64,000 nt of DNA from Phycisphaerae bacterium (GCA_022072445.1 JAJVHV010000014.1:62001-126000); one strand, 5' to 3'; counted from the stretch's first letter, positions 48,901-57,870 are shown. Notes: generated by a model from the letters alone, not told the origin. Made by a program: numbers and translations.

Positions 48901-51734
48901 TTGGCTTCCAGCCAGTTGTCAGCGCAGTGTACGTCCACCTTGACGGGCACACGGAGCGGAATCGCCTGCGACATGTCTTCGGCGACGACGGCCGCCATCG
49001 CCGCGGCGCGCCCGCGCGGCGCTTCGAGCACCAGCTCGTCGTGAACCTGAAGGAGCAGGCGCAAGGGCAGCGACTCAGCCCGGATGCGGGTGTGCAGCCG
49101 GTTCATCGCGGTCTTGATCAGGTCGGCGGCCGAGCCCTGCATGACGGTGTTCACGGCGAAGCGCTCGGCCTGAGCACGCTGCATCCGATTGCGCGAGTCG
49201 ATGCCGGCGATGGTGCGGCGGCGGCCGAGCAGCGTCGTGACGTACCCGCGCTGCCGGGCGTCGGCGACGCACGTGTCGATGAACTCGCGGATGCGCGGAT
49301 AGCGCCGGAAGTAGCGGTCGATGAACGCTTGCGCCTCGGTCTGGCTCATGCCGGTGCCGCGCGCCAGACCGAACGCGGTCTGTCCGTAGATGATGCCGAA
49401 GTTCACCGCCTTGGCGCGCGAGCGCATCTCGCGCGTCACCTCGGCCAGCGGCACGCCGTTCACCTCGGCGGCGACGAAGGCATGCACGTCGAGGTCCTCC
49501 TGAAAGGCGCGGATCAGCGCCGCGTCCTGGCAATAGTGCGCCAGGATACGCAGCTCGATCTGCGAATAGTCGGCCACGATGAGGAGTTCATCGGCGGAGC
49601 GCGGCACGAATGCCCGGCGGATTTCGCGGCCCAGGTCGGTGCGGATGGGGATGTTCTGCAGATTGGGCTCGCTGCTGGAGAGGCGCCCGGTGACGGCACC
49701 GGTCTGGTGGAAGCTGGTGTGGATGCGGCCCGTCCGGCGGCTGACGCTGCGCGGCAGGGCGTCGAGATAGGTGCTGCGGAGCTTCTGCAGCTCGCGATAC
49801 TCGATCAGGCGCCGCGGCAGCTCGTGGCCGGTTTCCTCGGCGAGCGTCTCGAGCGCCTCGGCGTCGGTGGAGCGGGCGGTGGCGGTCTTGCGGACGACGC
49901 GGAACTGCATGCGGTCGAAGAGGATTTCGGCGAGCTGCTTGGGAGAGTCGATGTTGAAAGGGCCGCCGGCCAGCGTGTGGATTTCGCCGGCGATCCGCTC
50001 GCAGCGCTGTGCGTGCTGCCGGCTCATGACCTTCAGCAGCTCGGCGTCGATCGCCACGCCGTTGTACTCCATCTCGGCGAGCACGCTGACGAGCGGCATT
50101 TCGGTGTCACGGAAGAGCGGCAGAAGGTCCAACGCGGCAAGCTGCGGCTCGAACAGCTCCTTGAGCCGCCAGGTGTAGTCGGCGTCTTCGCAGGCGTATT
50201 CGCAGATGTGCGCCAGCGGGACCTGGTCCATGCGAAGCTGGTCGCGGCCTTTGCCGATCAGGTCGCTGATCGGGATCATCTGATGCCCGAGCAGGCCCGC
50301 GACCAACGCGTCGAGGCCGTGCGAGCTGCGCGTCGAGTCCAGCAGAAAGCTGGCGACCATGGTGTCGAAGAGCGGTCCCTCGACGGCGATTCCCGCGCCA
50401 CGCAGCGCCACGACGTCGTACTTGCAGTTCTGCCCGACTTTCAGCCGCTGCCGATCGGCGAAAAGCGGCGTCAGCCGCTCGCGGACGTAGTCCGGCTCGA
50501 CCGCATCGCCCAGCGCGGAGCGAACGGCAATGTAAACCGCGCGGCCGACCTCCCAGCAGAACGACAGCCCGACGATGTCGGCGTCGATCGCGTTGACGTT
50601 GGTGGTCTCGGTGTCAAACGCGAAGCAGCTTTGGCGGCTCACTTCCTCGACGAAGATATCGAAATCGGCGCGCGTGTTGATCAAGCGATAGTCGCCACGC
50701 ACCGGCGTCCGCAGGGCGGCGAGGCGCGAGGGTTCGACGGTGGCGATGACCGGGTGTGGCGTTGCGGCGGGTGCTGGACCTGCCGACCGACTCGCCGCCA
50801 CGCCGGCCTCCGTGGCGTGGCCGGGACCCGTGCCGGGCGGTAATTCGCTGGCCGCGCGCGTTTCGCCCGGGCTGCCCGCAGGCACCTGTTCGGTCAGCCG
50901 CCGGAAACCGAGTTCGCGGAACGCGGTTCGCATCGCGACCCAATCGAAGTCCTCGGTGCGGGCGCGGTCGAGATCGAAGTCGAGCGGGACGTCGTCGCGC
51001 AATCGCAGCAGATCGCGCGTCAGATCGAGATTCGGGGCGAACGCCAGCACGTTCTCGCGCTGCTTGGGCGTCAGCTCGTCGGCATGCGCGATCACGGCGG
51101 CGGCGGTGCCGTATTTCTGGATCAGCTTGGCCGCGGTCTTGGGGCCGATGCCCGTCACGCCCGGCACGTTGTCGACGCTGTCGCCGACCAACGTCTGTAC
51201 GTCGAGCGCCTGCTGCGGGTGCCAGCCTTTGATGTCGAAAAGCTGCTCGGCGGCGATGGTCTCGTTGCGGGCCGGGTCAAAAAGGCTCACCCGCGGGGTG
51301 AGAACCTGGTCAAGGTCCTTATCTTTGCTCACGAGATAGACGTGCAGGTCGGGATACGCGCGCGTCAGCCGCGCTGCGAGCGTCGCCATGATGTCGTCGG
51401 CTTCAAAGCCCGGCACCTTGAGAATCGGAACGCCCGTCGCGGCGAGCGTCTGCTCGATGCGTCGGGCCTGCGGCTCGAAATCTTCGGGCGGGGGCTCGCG
51501 GTGCGACTTGTATTGCGGGTAGAGCTGACAGCGAAAGACGGTCTCGTCGGAGGTGTCCATCGCCATGACGAGAAACTCGGGCCGGCAGTCGCGCACCAGA
51601 TTCAGAAGCATCTGGAAAAAAACGTGCGTGGCGCGGGTGGGTTCGCCGGTCGGCGAGGTGAGGTTGGGAAACGGTGCGTAATAGCTGCGGAAAATCTGCG
51701 CGTGGCCGTCGATGATGTAGACCGATCGCGTCAT
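48897..51734 (-). CDS. polA: DNA polymerase I
   Basis: This 945-residue enzyme has a 5'-3' exonuclease domain (1-~300; YIIDGHAQIFRSYYA, VPGFEADDIMATLA, LVGDSVDNVPGVTGIGPKTA), a 3'-5' proofreading domain and a polymerase domain. Proofreading appears intact: the DTET motif (near residue 374), VGQNCKYDV and CEDADYTW are present. Polymerase motifs include SSEPNLQNIPIRTDLGREIR, ADYSQIELRILAHY, AKAVNFGIIYGQTAFGLAR and LLLQVHDELVLE. It fills gaps and removes primers in repair and replication. A linker of ~50 residues rich in Ala/Pro (~290-340) is of variable type. arfB overlaps its end. Confidence 0.96.
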   Translation of the reverse strand: MTRSVYIIDGHAQIFRSYYAPFPNLTSPTGEPTRATHVFFQMLLNLVRDCRPEFLVMAMDTSDETVFRCQLYPQYKSHREPPPEDFEPQARRIEQTLAATGVPILKVPGFEADDIMATLAARLTRAYPDLHVYLVSKDKDLDQVLTPRVSLFDPARNETIAAEQLFDIKGWHPQQALDVQTLVGDSVDNVPGVTGIGPKTAAKLIQKYGTAAAVIAHADELTPKQRENVLAFAPNLDLTRDLLRLRDDVPLDFDLDRARTEDFDWVAMRTAFRELGFRRLTEQVPAGSPGETRAASELPPGTGPGHATEAGVAASRSAGPAPAATPHPVIATVEPSRLAALRTPVRGDYRLINTRADFDIFVEEVSRQSCFAFDTETTNVNAIDADIVGLSFCWEVGRAVYIAVRSALGDAVEPDYVRERLTPLFADRQRLKVGQNCKYDVVALRGAGIAVEGPLFDTMVASFLLDSTRSSHGLDALVAGLLGHQMIPISDLIGKGRDQLRMDQVPLAHICEYACEDADYTWRLKELFEPQLAALDLLPLFRDTEMPLVSVLAEMEYNGVAIDAELLKVMSRQHAQRCERIAGEIHTLAGGPFNIDSPKQLAEILFDRMQFRVVRKTATARSTDAEALETLAEETGHELPRRLIEYRELQKLRSTYLDALPRSVSRRTGRIHTSFHQTGAVTGRLSSSEPNLQNIPIRTDLGREIRRAFVPRSADELLIVADYSQIELRILAHYCQDAALIRAFQEDLDVHAFVAAEVNGVPLAEVTREMRSRAKAVNFGIIYGQTAFGLARGTGMSQTEAQAFIDRYFRRYPRIREFIDTCVADARQRGYVTTLLGRRRTIAGIDSRNRMQRAQAERFAVNTVMQGSAADLIKTAMNRLHTRIRAESLPLRLLLQVHDELVLEAPRGRAAAMAAVVAEDMSQAIPLRVPVKVDVHCADNWLEAK

Positions 51735-51765
51735 GTCGTCATCCGCCGGCGTCTCCCGCCGCGCG

Positions 51766-52806
51766 CTACTCCAGCAGCCACGAGCGTATCTGCGGCGTGG
51801 CGCCGAGCAGCCACTGCACCTTGCGCTTGACCATCTGGAGGACGGTGAAGCCCGGCAGCGGCCCGAGCGAGCCGGTGGCGGCGATCGGCACGACCGATTC
51901 CGCGATGAGCGATTCGATCATCAGGTGCGGAATGGGCGCCAGCTCGTTGGCCGCCAGCTTGATCTTGGAAGCATACCCGATGAAGAAGCGCCGCATGCGG
52001 GCCTCGTCGAAGAACGCCGGCCACTGGGCCGGATCGCCCGAGCCGCGGATGATCGAGAACTGCAGCAGGCCGTTGGCGACGTCGATGGCCCGTTCGGCGG
52101 TGCGGGCGGAATCGAAATCGAGCACGACAGCGACCCGCGCCCCGCGAAAGAGCATGTTGCCCGGATGCCAGTCGCAGTGGATGACGCTGCGCGGCGCCTC
52201 GTCGATTCCGTCGCGTCGCGCCGCCGCCGCCGACTCGTCGTACTGCTCGTGCAACTGCTGCACCATCGTCAGCATCTCGGCCTCGCGACCCAGGACCGAG
52301 TCGTGCCCGGCCGTGGTAGTGGGGATGGAGTTCAGGCCGTTTCGCACGCCCTGCGAATCGTGAAACGTGCCCAGGCCGATCCACTCTTCCGAAAAGTCGC
52401 GCACGGCGGCGTGATAGCGGCCCAGCGTGCGGCCGGCGTGCGTGGCGGCTTCGAGCGAGCCGTCGAAAGCGTCGCCGCGGACGAATTCGAACATCTCGTA
52501 GGTGCGGTCGTTGTGAACGACCATCGTGTCGCCGCCGTCGCGCGTCGGCATGACGGCCGGCACGCTGAAGCGCTTGGCCCGCAGGTGATTGAGCAGGGCG
52601 TGGGCGAAGGCGACGCGGGCCGGGTCGTCGCGGCCGCTGGCGCGGCGTTTAAGCAGGTAGCCGCCTTGAGCGGTCTTGAGGATCAGCTTGGGCGAGCGCC
52701 GCGAGCCGCGCGGGAACTCATACGCCGCCAGGATCGGTCCCAGGTCGAAATGACTCAGCACGACCGCGACTTCGGTCGCCGTGAACCGTTCGCGCTCGTG
52801 ATTCAT
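51766..52806 (-). CDS. Aminoglycoside-phosphotransferase/homoserine-kinase-II-like protein
   Basis: This 346-residue kinase-fold protein has the catalytic loop VIHCDWHPGNMLFRG and the metal-binding AVVLDFDSARTAER, the APH-family equivalents of HxDxxxxN and DFD/G. The ATP lobe includes GGYLLKRRA. The substrate is unknown; relatives phosphorylate choline, homoserine, fructosamine or antibiotics. Start ATG at 52806. It lies 31 bp upstream of polA on the same strand and may share its transcript. Confidence 0.78.
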   Translation of the reverse strand: MNHERERFTATEVAVVLSHFDLGPILAAYEFPRGSRRSPKLILKTAQGGYLLKRRASGRDDPARVAFAHALLNHLRAKRFSVPAVMPTRDGGDTMVVHNDRTYEMFEFVRGDAFDGSLEAATHAGRTLGRYHAAVRDFSEEWIGLGTFHDSQGVRNGLNSIPTTTAGHDSVLGREAEMLTMVQQLHEQYDESAAAARRDGIDEAPRSVIHCDWHPGNMLFRGARVAVVLDFDSARTAERAIDVANGLLQFSIIRGSGDPAQWPAFFDEARMRRFFIGYASKIKLAANELAPIPHLMIESLIAESVVPIAATGSLGPLPGFTVLQMVKRKVQWLLGATPQIRSWLLE

Positions 52807-52819
52807 CTGCCGCGGCGCG

Positions 52820-52984
52820 TCAGTCGCGCAGGATGCGATTCAGCAGGAAGATCATCCCGCCCGCGGTGATGCCCGTAAAGACGGTCGTGGCGCCGATCGC
52901 CGCCTCGGTGCAGCCCGCGATCTGAAAGAGAAACGAGCCGCTTCCCAGCGACAGCAACAGTTTTTTCCAGCGCTGCGTCCGCAT
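52820..52984 (-). CDS. 54-residue hydrophobic microprotein
   Basis: The small frame starts at the ATG 52984 (GAGGAT just upstream) and reads MRTQRWKKLLLSLGSGSFL, FQIAGCTEAAIGATTVFTG, then ITAGGMIFLLNRILRD. A basic N-terminus, a hydrophobic stretch ending GC (lipobox-like FQIAGC) and a second hydrophobic helix are visible. Similar short proteins are frequent in planctomycetes, usually unannotated. It is on the same strand as the phosphotransferase and the next two small membrane proteins, and its stop lies 13 bp before the phosphotransferase start. It is probably an exported lipoprotein-like or membrane peptide of unknown role. Confidence 0.65.
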   Translation of the reverse strand: MRTQRWKKLLLSLGSGSFLFQIAGCTEAAIGATTVFTGITAGGMIFLLNRILRD

Positions 52985-53062
52985 CGTCCGAATCCTCGCT
53001 GCCAGTGTCGTGCTGAATACCCAAAACCGGTGCCGTCAATATCGCGGCCATGGCGCGGAACG

Positions 53063-53638
53063 TCAACCGTGGCGGCGGCGCGACCGCGACTCGAGCGCCG
53101 CCAGCTCGTCGGCGGTCAGCACGTGCTGGCTGGCCGGCGGAGGAGCGGCACGATGCTCCGCCCAGCTCAGCAGCGCCAACAGTGCCAATCCGCTCCAGAC
53201 CAACGTCATCAGCAGCGGCGCCGCCAGCCAGACGCGCAGCGGACCCTGCACCAGCAACACGCACACGTACGCCACGTGAAACACGGCGAGCGGAAGCGAG
53301 ATGATGCACGCCAGCCGCGCCGAGCCGCGGCGGTCCGACTGCAATCCAATCCCGGCCGCCAGCAGGCCCAGGCCGCCGACGCATGATCCGAGCATGCTGA
53401 CCGCGGCGAATTTCTGGTGGAGCGGAAACTGCGACCACGCGGCCACGACCGTCTGCGCGGGCGGACCGTCGGCGGCTCGCGGGTTCGGGGACTGGAGCAG
53501 GCTGAAGAACGAGCCGATGCAGCAGCTTCCCAGGCACAGGGCCAGTCCGGCGGTTTGGAAGATCACGCCGGCGCCGTGTGCGACACGGCGTGTCGGCGGC
53601 GGGCGGGCGCCCGCGGCATCGGTCGGTCGGTCAGACAA
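53063..53638 (-). CDS. Four-helix membrane protein of unknown function
   Basis: This 191-residue protein has four hydrophobic helices (VIFQTAGLALCLGSCCIGS, VSMLGSCVGGLGLLAAGIG, LACIISLPLAVFHVAYV and WLAAPLLMTLVWSGLALL) and a soluble basic tail with VLTADELAALESRSRRR. It starts with a TTG at 53638 that overlaps the stop of the upstream small gene by 8 bases, which suggests coupling. No family was recognised. Confidence 0.62.
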   Translation of the reverse strand: MSDRPTDAAGARPPPTRRVAHGAGVIFQTAGLALCLGSCCIGSFFSLLQSPNPRAADGPPAQTVVAAWSQFPLHQKFAAVSMLGSCVGGLGLLAAGIGLQSDRRGSARLACIISLPLAVFHVAYVCVLLVQGPLRVWLAAPLLMTLVWSGLALLALLSWAEHRAAPPPASQHVLTADELAALESRSRRRHG

Positions 53639-53816
53639 GCGTCGTGTCGACCGTGCCGCCGAACAGCAGCGTGATCAGCGCACTGAAGAGCTGGGCCAGG
53701 AAGCTGGCAAAGATGTCGCTGAAAGGAATGCGATCGATCGAGTAGGCCAGTCCCAGGACGATCGCGCCGCGCGACAGGGCGACGTTGATGCGCTGAAGAG
53801 TCCGAATGCGGCTCAT
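53631..53816 (-). CDS. 61-residue membrane microprotein
   Basis: This short protein starts MSRIRTLQRINVALSRGA (ATG 53816, AGGAG 10 nt upstream) and has a hydrophobic body (IVLGLAYSIDRIPFSDIF, then LAQLFSALITLLFGG). It overlaps the TTG start of the following membrane-protein gene by 8 bases. Its style (basic start, one or two helices, ~55-60 residues) resembles the 54-residue protein at 52820-52984. The function is unknown. Confidence 0.65.
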   Translation of the reverse strand: MSRIRTLQRINVALSRGAIVLGLAYSIDRIPFSDIFASFLAQLFSALITLLFGGTVDTTLV

Positions 53817-53854
53817 GCTGCCACTCCTGCAAGACCGGCCGCGGGCGGCGGCGG

Positions 53855-54979
53855 TCACTGGTTGATCAGCTCGACGTTGGCGCGCGGCAACGTGGCCCGC
53901 TGCCCGTCCTCGAATTCGACCTCGAGCACACGGACTTTGGCCTCGCTGCTCAGCCGCGTCAGCTCGACCGGCAGCGCCACGCACTTTCCGATGCGGCCGA
54001 AATAGGGATCGCGAATGGCCCGGATCGACGTACCGATCTGGAGCACGCCGGCCAGTTCGCCGTCGCCGCCCGTGCGGGCCGGGGGCTGCGGGAGCGGGAC
54101 GATCACTTCCGGCCGCGTGACGCCGGCACGGATCTGCGTGGCGCCGTTGATGCTGGCCAGCAGGCCGACGCGTTTCTTCAGCAGCTCAAACGTGGCCCGC
54201 GCCATGCGGATGCGGCCGAATCCTTCGGTCACGACGATCGTCACGCCGATCGTCTCCTCACCCGTGATCGCAACGCCCAGCTCGTAGCCCAGCAGGTCGC
54301 GCAGGTCGGCGTCGTTCAGACCGCCCACGATGATGCCTTTCACGCCGTGCTTGATCGCGGCCTGAACGGCGGCGGCGGTGACGAGGCTTCCGCCGACGAT
54401 GATCTTGTCACGGTGCTGGGGCGTGATGACCTTTTCGTCGAGCAACTCGTCGCCGCTGCCGACCACCACTTCGAGCGGGCCCCAGGTCTCGCCGCCCACG
54501 CCGAAAATGCCCTGAATGAACGTTCCGGTAACCTCGACGGTGGCGGCCTCGCCCGGAAGCGTATCGGTTACGACGCCCTCGGCGTAGGCGAATTTCTGCA
54601 CGGGCGTGGGGGCGCCGCGGATGATGACCTGGCCGGTGACCGACGAGACCGACTCGATCGTTCCGTCGATCGGCGACGTGCACGTGTTCTTGAAGAGGCC
54701 CAGAAAGCCGTGCGTCTGGGCGAAGGGCTCATTCAGTCGCACGGGGTCGCCCTCGCGCTTCAGCATGACTTCGCCGACTTCGTTCGGGGCCACGCCCAGC
54801 TTTCCGCTCACGTTGACCGGCTTCACGTCGCCGGGCAGGTTGGTCAGTGCGACGACGTCGTCAGCCTTGACGCGCTGGCCGACCTTGACGAGCACGTCGC
54901 CCTTGAGCGGCAGCCGCCGGACCTTGCGGATGACGGTGTGGTCGGCGACGGTCAGTCCCGGCGTGTACGCATAGCCCAT
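53855..54979 (-). CDS. Conserved protein with lipoyl-like barrels and KOW-like C-terminus
   Basis: This 374-residue cytoplasmic protein begins MGYAYTPGLTVADHTVIRKV with a barrel-sandwich pattern (LKGDVLVKVGQRVKADDVVA and CTSPIDGTIESVSSVTGQVI) like lipoyl/biotinyl and RnfC-type hybrid domains, but has no biotinylated-Lys motif. The middle part (DKIIVGGSLVTAAAVQAAIK, then GVKGIIVGGLNDADLR) is Rossmann-like. The C-terminal ~70 residues (VLQIGTSIRAIRDPYFGRIG, then VLEVEFEDGQRATLPRANVE) look like a KOW/SH3 barrel. The family is conserved in planctomycetes and acidobacteria as far as I recall, without function. A good promoter lies upstream (55042-55070). It heads the run of small membrane proteins toward polA. 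Confidence 0.65.
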   Translation of the reverse strand: MGYAYTPGLTVADHTVIRKVRRLPLKGDVLVKVGQRVKADDVVALTNLPGDVKPVNVSGKLGVAPNEVGEVMLKREGDPVRLNEPFAQTHGFLGLFKNTCTSPIDGTIESVSSVTGQVIIRGAPTPVQKFAYAEGVVTDTLPGEAATVEVTGTFIQGIFGVGGETWGPLEVVVGSGDELLDEKVITPQHRDKIIVGGSLVTAAAVQAAIKHGVKGIIVGGLNDADLRDLLGYELGVAITGEETIGVTIVVTEGFGRIRMARATFELLKKRVGLLASINGATQIRAGVTRPEVIVPLPQPPARTGGDGELAGVLQIGTSIRAIRDPYFGRIGKCVALPVELTRLSSEAKVRVLEVEFEDGQRATLPRANVELINQ

Positions 54980-55041
54980 GTGCTGGCAGCCTCGTGTGTG
55001 TTCGGGGGCCGAATCGCCATTCGCGAAGCGGCGCAAACCGG

Positions 55042-55070
55042 ATGTTTAGTGCATTGGACGTGCCTGTCAA
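55042..55070 (-). promoter_or_regulatory. Sigma-70-type promoter
   Basis: On the minus strand TTGACA (55070-55065) is followed after 17 bp by AAACAT (55047-55042), or after 16 bp by TAAACA. The leader would be about 55-60 nt to the ATG at 54979. The consensus -35 makes this a strong candidate. Confidence 0.6.
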
Positions 55071-55097
55071 GGCCGGCGGTTGAGGCGCGGGGATGGG

Positions 55098-55226
55098 CAC
55101 AGGCTCCTGTCCTGTGTGGCACAGGCTCTTAGCCTGTGTGTGGGCGGGTTGAAAATCCGCCCCACCCTGCGAGAGGCTATCCCGAATCCCGCGCTGATCC
55201 TCCGTCATTCCCGCGCAAGCGGGAAT
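55098..55226. repeat. Cluster of hairpin-forming intergenic repeats
   Basis: Three perfect hairpins sit in 130 bp: CACAGG/CCTGTG (55098-55116), CACAGGCT-CTT-AGCCTGTG (55120-55138) and ATTCCCGC-GCAA-GCGGGAAT (55207-55226). A bulged GTGGGCGG/CCGCCCCAC pair lies around 55140-55165. They look like REP-type elements from different families stacked in one spot between the KOW-like gene and tatC. Confidence 0.75.
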
Positions 55227-55257
55227 CCAGGGCCTTGGAAGCAGATTGGACCCCGCT

Positions 55258-56271
55258 TCAGCTCGCCGGCGCCGCCGGGCGGCTCGGCGGCGGCCGGCGG
55301 GCGGCGATCAGCAGGCCGACCTCGAACAGCAGCACCATGGGGACTGACAGCATCATGTGGCTGAGCAGGTCGGGCGGAGCCAGCATGCCGGCGACAAACA
55401 CGATCACGAGAATGACGACCTTGCGATAGGAGCGCATGGTCTGCACGGGGACGATTCCGGAGCGCACCAGAAAGATCACCACCAGCGGCATCTGAAACGC
55501 AAAGCCGAAGGCGATCATCATCACCAGCACGAAGTTGAGATACTCGGCCACGCGGAAGTGCGTCGTCACCAGCGCCCGGTCCGCCTCGCGCTGCAGATCG
55601 GAAGCGAAGGTCCCGTTGGGCGTCGAGAGCTTGAGCCGCCGTTCGGTCAGATTGAACCACAGCGCACCGACTGGCGCCGGGGACGGATCGTCAAGCAGCA
55701 GCGGAATGGCCGGCGCGCTGCCGATCGCGGGCTGCGACGTGGGTTGCCGCGGGGCGGACGCGCCGAGGAAAACCCGCTCGAGCGCGTTCGGCCGCAGATC
55801 GGGCACCGGGACGATGCGCGCGAAGCCGATGAGAAAATTCAGGCTCAACACCAGCACGAAAACGTACATGAACACCACACCCGCCAGGAACAGCAGCACG
55901 CTCGGCCACACGAGCTTGCGGACCGCCTCGCGCTCGGCGCGGTAGAGCCCCGCGCCGACGAACGACCAGAGCTGTGTGAAGATGTACGGCGACGCGGTGA
56001 TCAGGCCGATCACCAGCACGAACTTGACGTACACGACGAAGAATTCCGTCGGGCTGGTTGCCAGCAGGCTGACCGGTTGCCCGAGCTGGCCCGCGACCAC
56101 CACGAACGGGCGCATCACCCATTCGATCATCCAGCGCGCCGGGTAGGCCCACAGCAGGCACGCCGCCACCAGCGCTACCAGGCTGTGGATGAGGCAAGTG
56201 CGCAGCTCGTCGAGGTGCTCGCCGATCGTCATGCGGACCTGATCCGGGTGGTCCGGAAGCTTGCGTGTCAT
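55258..56271 (-). CDS. tatC: Twin-arginine translocase subunit TatC
   Basis: This 337-residue protein has six hydrophobic helices and the TatC signatures MTIGEHLDELRTCLIHSLVA, the FxFxxP-like SPTEFFVVYVKFVLVIGLI and PYIFTQLWSFVGAGLYRAER. TatC recognises twin-arginine signals and forms the Tat receptor. It is ~80 residues longer than E. coli TatC. The extra length is an insert rich in Pro/Ala/Ser at about 160-235 (from VPDLRPNALERVFLG to ADRALVTTHFRVAEY) in a periplasmic loop between the fourth and fifth helices. No tatA is adjacent. Confidence 0.92.
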   Translation of the reverse strand: MTRKLPDHPDQVRMTIGEHLDELRTCLIHSLVALVAACLLWAYPARWMIEWVMRPFVVVAGQLGQPVSLLATSPTEFFVVYVKFVLVIGLITASPYIFTQLWSFVGAGLYRAEREAVRKLVWPSVLLFLAGVVFMYVFVLVLSLNFLIGFARIVPVPDLRPNALERVFLGASAPRQPTSQPAIGSAPAIPLLLDDPSPAPVGALWFNLTERRLKLSTPNGTFASDLQREADRALVTTHFRVAEYLNFVLVMMIAFGFAFQMPLVVIFLVRSGIVPVQTMRSYRKVVILVIVFVAGMLAPPDLLSHMMLSVPMVLLFEVGLLIAARRPPPSRPAAPAS

Positions 56272-56454
56272 CAGGACTCCGAAGGCGCCGCCGCCACGGC
56301 GCCGGCGAATGGCGTGAGCATAGAGCCGCCCGGCGGCACGTCAACGTGCGCGGCCGCGCGTCGCCCGGCGGCGGTGACCGCGGCGCGGTATGCTGCCCCT
56401 GCGGGCCGCGGCAGTGCGGACTCGAGCCACCCCGTGATGTGTCGCAGGACCGAA

Positions 56455-57870
56455 ATGACGCTTCTCATCCATGATACGACTGTGATCACGCTGCGTGGCG
56501 GTGGCGTGCTGACGCTCCGGCGGCACAGCCTGGAGATCGACGGCACGCGGGTCGCGTCCTTGGCGCCGGCCGGCGCGTTTGAGCCGCGTGTGCGGGCGGG
56601 CGAATTCAGCCGCATCATCGACGGCCGCCGCCGCGTCGTCATTCCCGGGCTGGTCAACACGCATCATCACCTCTACCAGTCGATCACGCGCTGCCTGCCC
56701 GAAGTGCAGAACCGCACGCTCTTCGGCTGGTTGAGCGGGCTCTACCCGCGCTGGCGACGGCTGGACCATCGAGCAGTGCGGGCGGCAGCGGCCGTGAGCC
56801 TGGCGGAATTGGCGCTGAACGGCTGCACGACCACGAGCGACCACTTCTACATGTTCCCCGCCGGTTCCGACGTGCGGATGGAGGCCGTGCTTGAGGCCGC
56901 CGAGCTGATCGGGATGCGCGTTCACCTGTGCCGCGGGAGTATGACGCTGGGGACCAGCGCCGGCGGCCTGCCGCCCGACGACTGCGTCGAGCGCGACGCC
57001 GACGTGATTTCGGACTGCCAGCGCTGTCTCGACCGCTTTCACGACCCGCGCCCGCACGCCCGCGTACGGATCGATCTGGCGCCCTGCTCGCCGTTCAACG
57101 TCTCGGCCGGCCTGTTCGCCGAGATGCTTCAACTGGCGCGGACGCACGGCGCGCTGCTGCACACGCACCTGGCGGAAACGGTCGACGAGGACGCGTTCTG
57201 CGCGCAGCGCTACGGCTGCCGGCCGCTCGAAGTCCTCGCCGAGCGCGGCTGGCTCGGGCCGAACGTCTACCTGGCGCATTGCGTCCGGCTGCGCGGCGAC
57301 GAAATCGCGACGCTCGCCGCGAGCGGCACGGCCGTGGCACACTGTCCGACGTCGAACATGCGGCTGGCAAGCGGTGCGGCGCCGCTGCGGGACATGCTGC
57401 GGGCGGGGGTGCGCGTCGGCCTGGCCGTAGACGGCAGCAGCAGCAACGATTGCGGAAATCTGCTCGCCGAGGCCCGCCAGGCACTGCTCGTGGCGCGGCT
57501 CGGCCAGTCGCCAGGCAACGCCGCTACCCGGGAGAACGCGCGAGACGACGCGTCTCGCGGCGTGCTTTTTCCGGTCGAGCGGGCGATGTTCCTGGCGACC
57601 GCCGGCGGTGGCGCGGTCCTCAACCGGCCCGAGCTTGGCCGTCTCGACGCCGGCGCCGCGGCGGATTTCGCGGTTTATCGTACCGATGACGTGGCGCTGG
57701 CCGGGGGCGTGGTTCACGATCCGCTCGCCGCCTTGGTGCTCGGCGCCCCGCCGCGCGCCGACCAGGTCTTCGTCGCCGGCCGCGAAATCGTGCGTAACGG
57801 CCGGCTGACGTCCGTCGAGGAGGAATCGCTGGCCGAGCAGCTCAACGCAGCGGCCGCGGCGCTGACGTAG
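56455..57870 (+). CDS. Metal-dependent amidohydrolase, 8-oxoguanine deaminase-like
   Basis: This 471-residue enzyme of the COG0402 amidohydrolase family has the first metal site in NTHHHLYQSITR, a later His in LLHTHLAETVDED, another in YLAHCVRLRG and the catalytic Asp in LAVDGSSSNDCGN. The early LFGWLSGLYPRWRRLDH and the N-terminal/C-terminal urease-like barrel fit 8-oxoguanine deaminases, which turn 8-oxoguanine into urate. Other family members act on S-adenosylhomocysteine, guanine or triazines, so the substrate is only probable. The ATG at 56455 follows GCAGGA by 5 nt. It is divergent from tatC. Confidence 0.82.
   Translation: MTLLIHDTTVITLRGGGVLTLRRHSLEIDGTRVASLAPAGAFEPRVRAGEFSRIIDGRRRVVIPGLVNTHHHLYQSITRCLPEVQNRTLFGWLSGLYPRWRRLDHRAVRAAAAVSLAELALNGCTTTSDHFYMFPAGSDVRMEAVLEAAELIGMRVHLCRGSMTLGTSAGGLPPDDCVERDADVISDCQRCLDRFHDPRPHARVRIDLAPCSPFNVSAGLFAEMLQLARTHGALLHTHLAETVDEDAFCAQRYGCRPLEVLAERGWLGPNVYLAHCVRLRGDEIATLAASGTAVAHCPTSNMRLASGAAPLRDMLRAGVRVGLAVDGSSSNDCGNLLAEARQALLVARLGQSPGNAATRENARDDASRGVLFPVERAMFLATAGGGAVLNRPELGRLDAGAAADFAVYRTDDVALAGGVVHDPLAALVLGAPPRADQVFVAGREIVRNGRLTSVEEESLAEQLNAAAAALT

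Noticed and set aside
48867-50843. 658-codon plus-strand open frame
   Set aside because: Antisense to polA, which has all polymerase motifs.
55357-56454. 366-codon N-terminal extension of the amidohydrolase
   Set aside because: It is antisense to tatC and Arg/Gln/His-rich; the metal-site region starts after the ATG at 56455, which has its own ribosome site.
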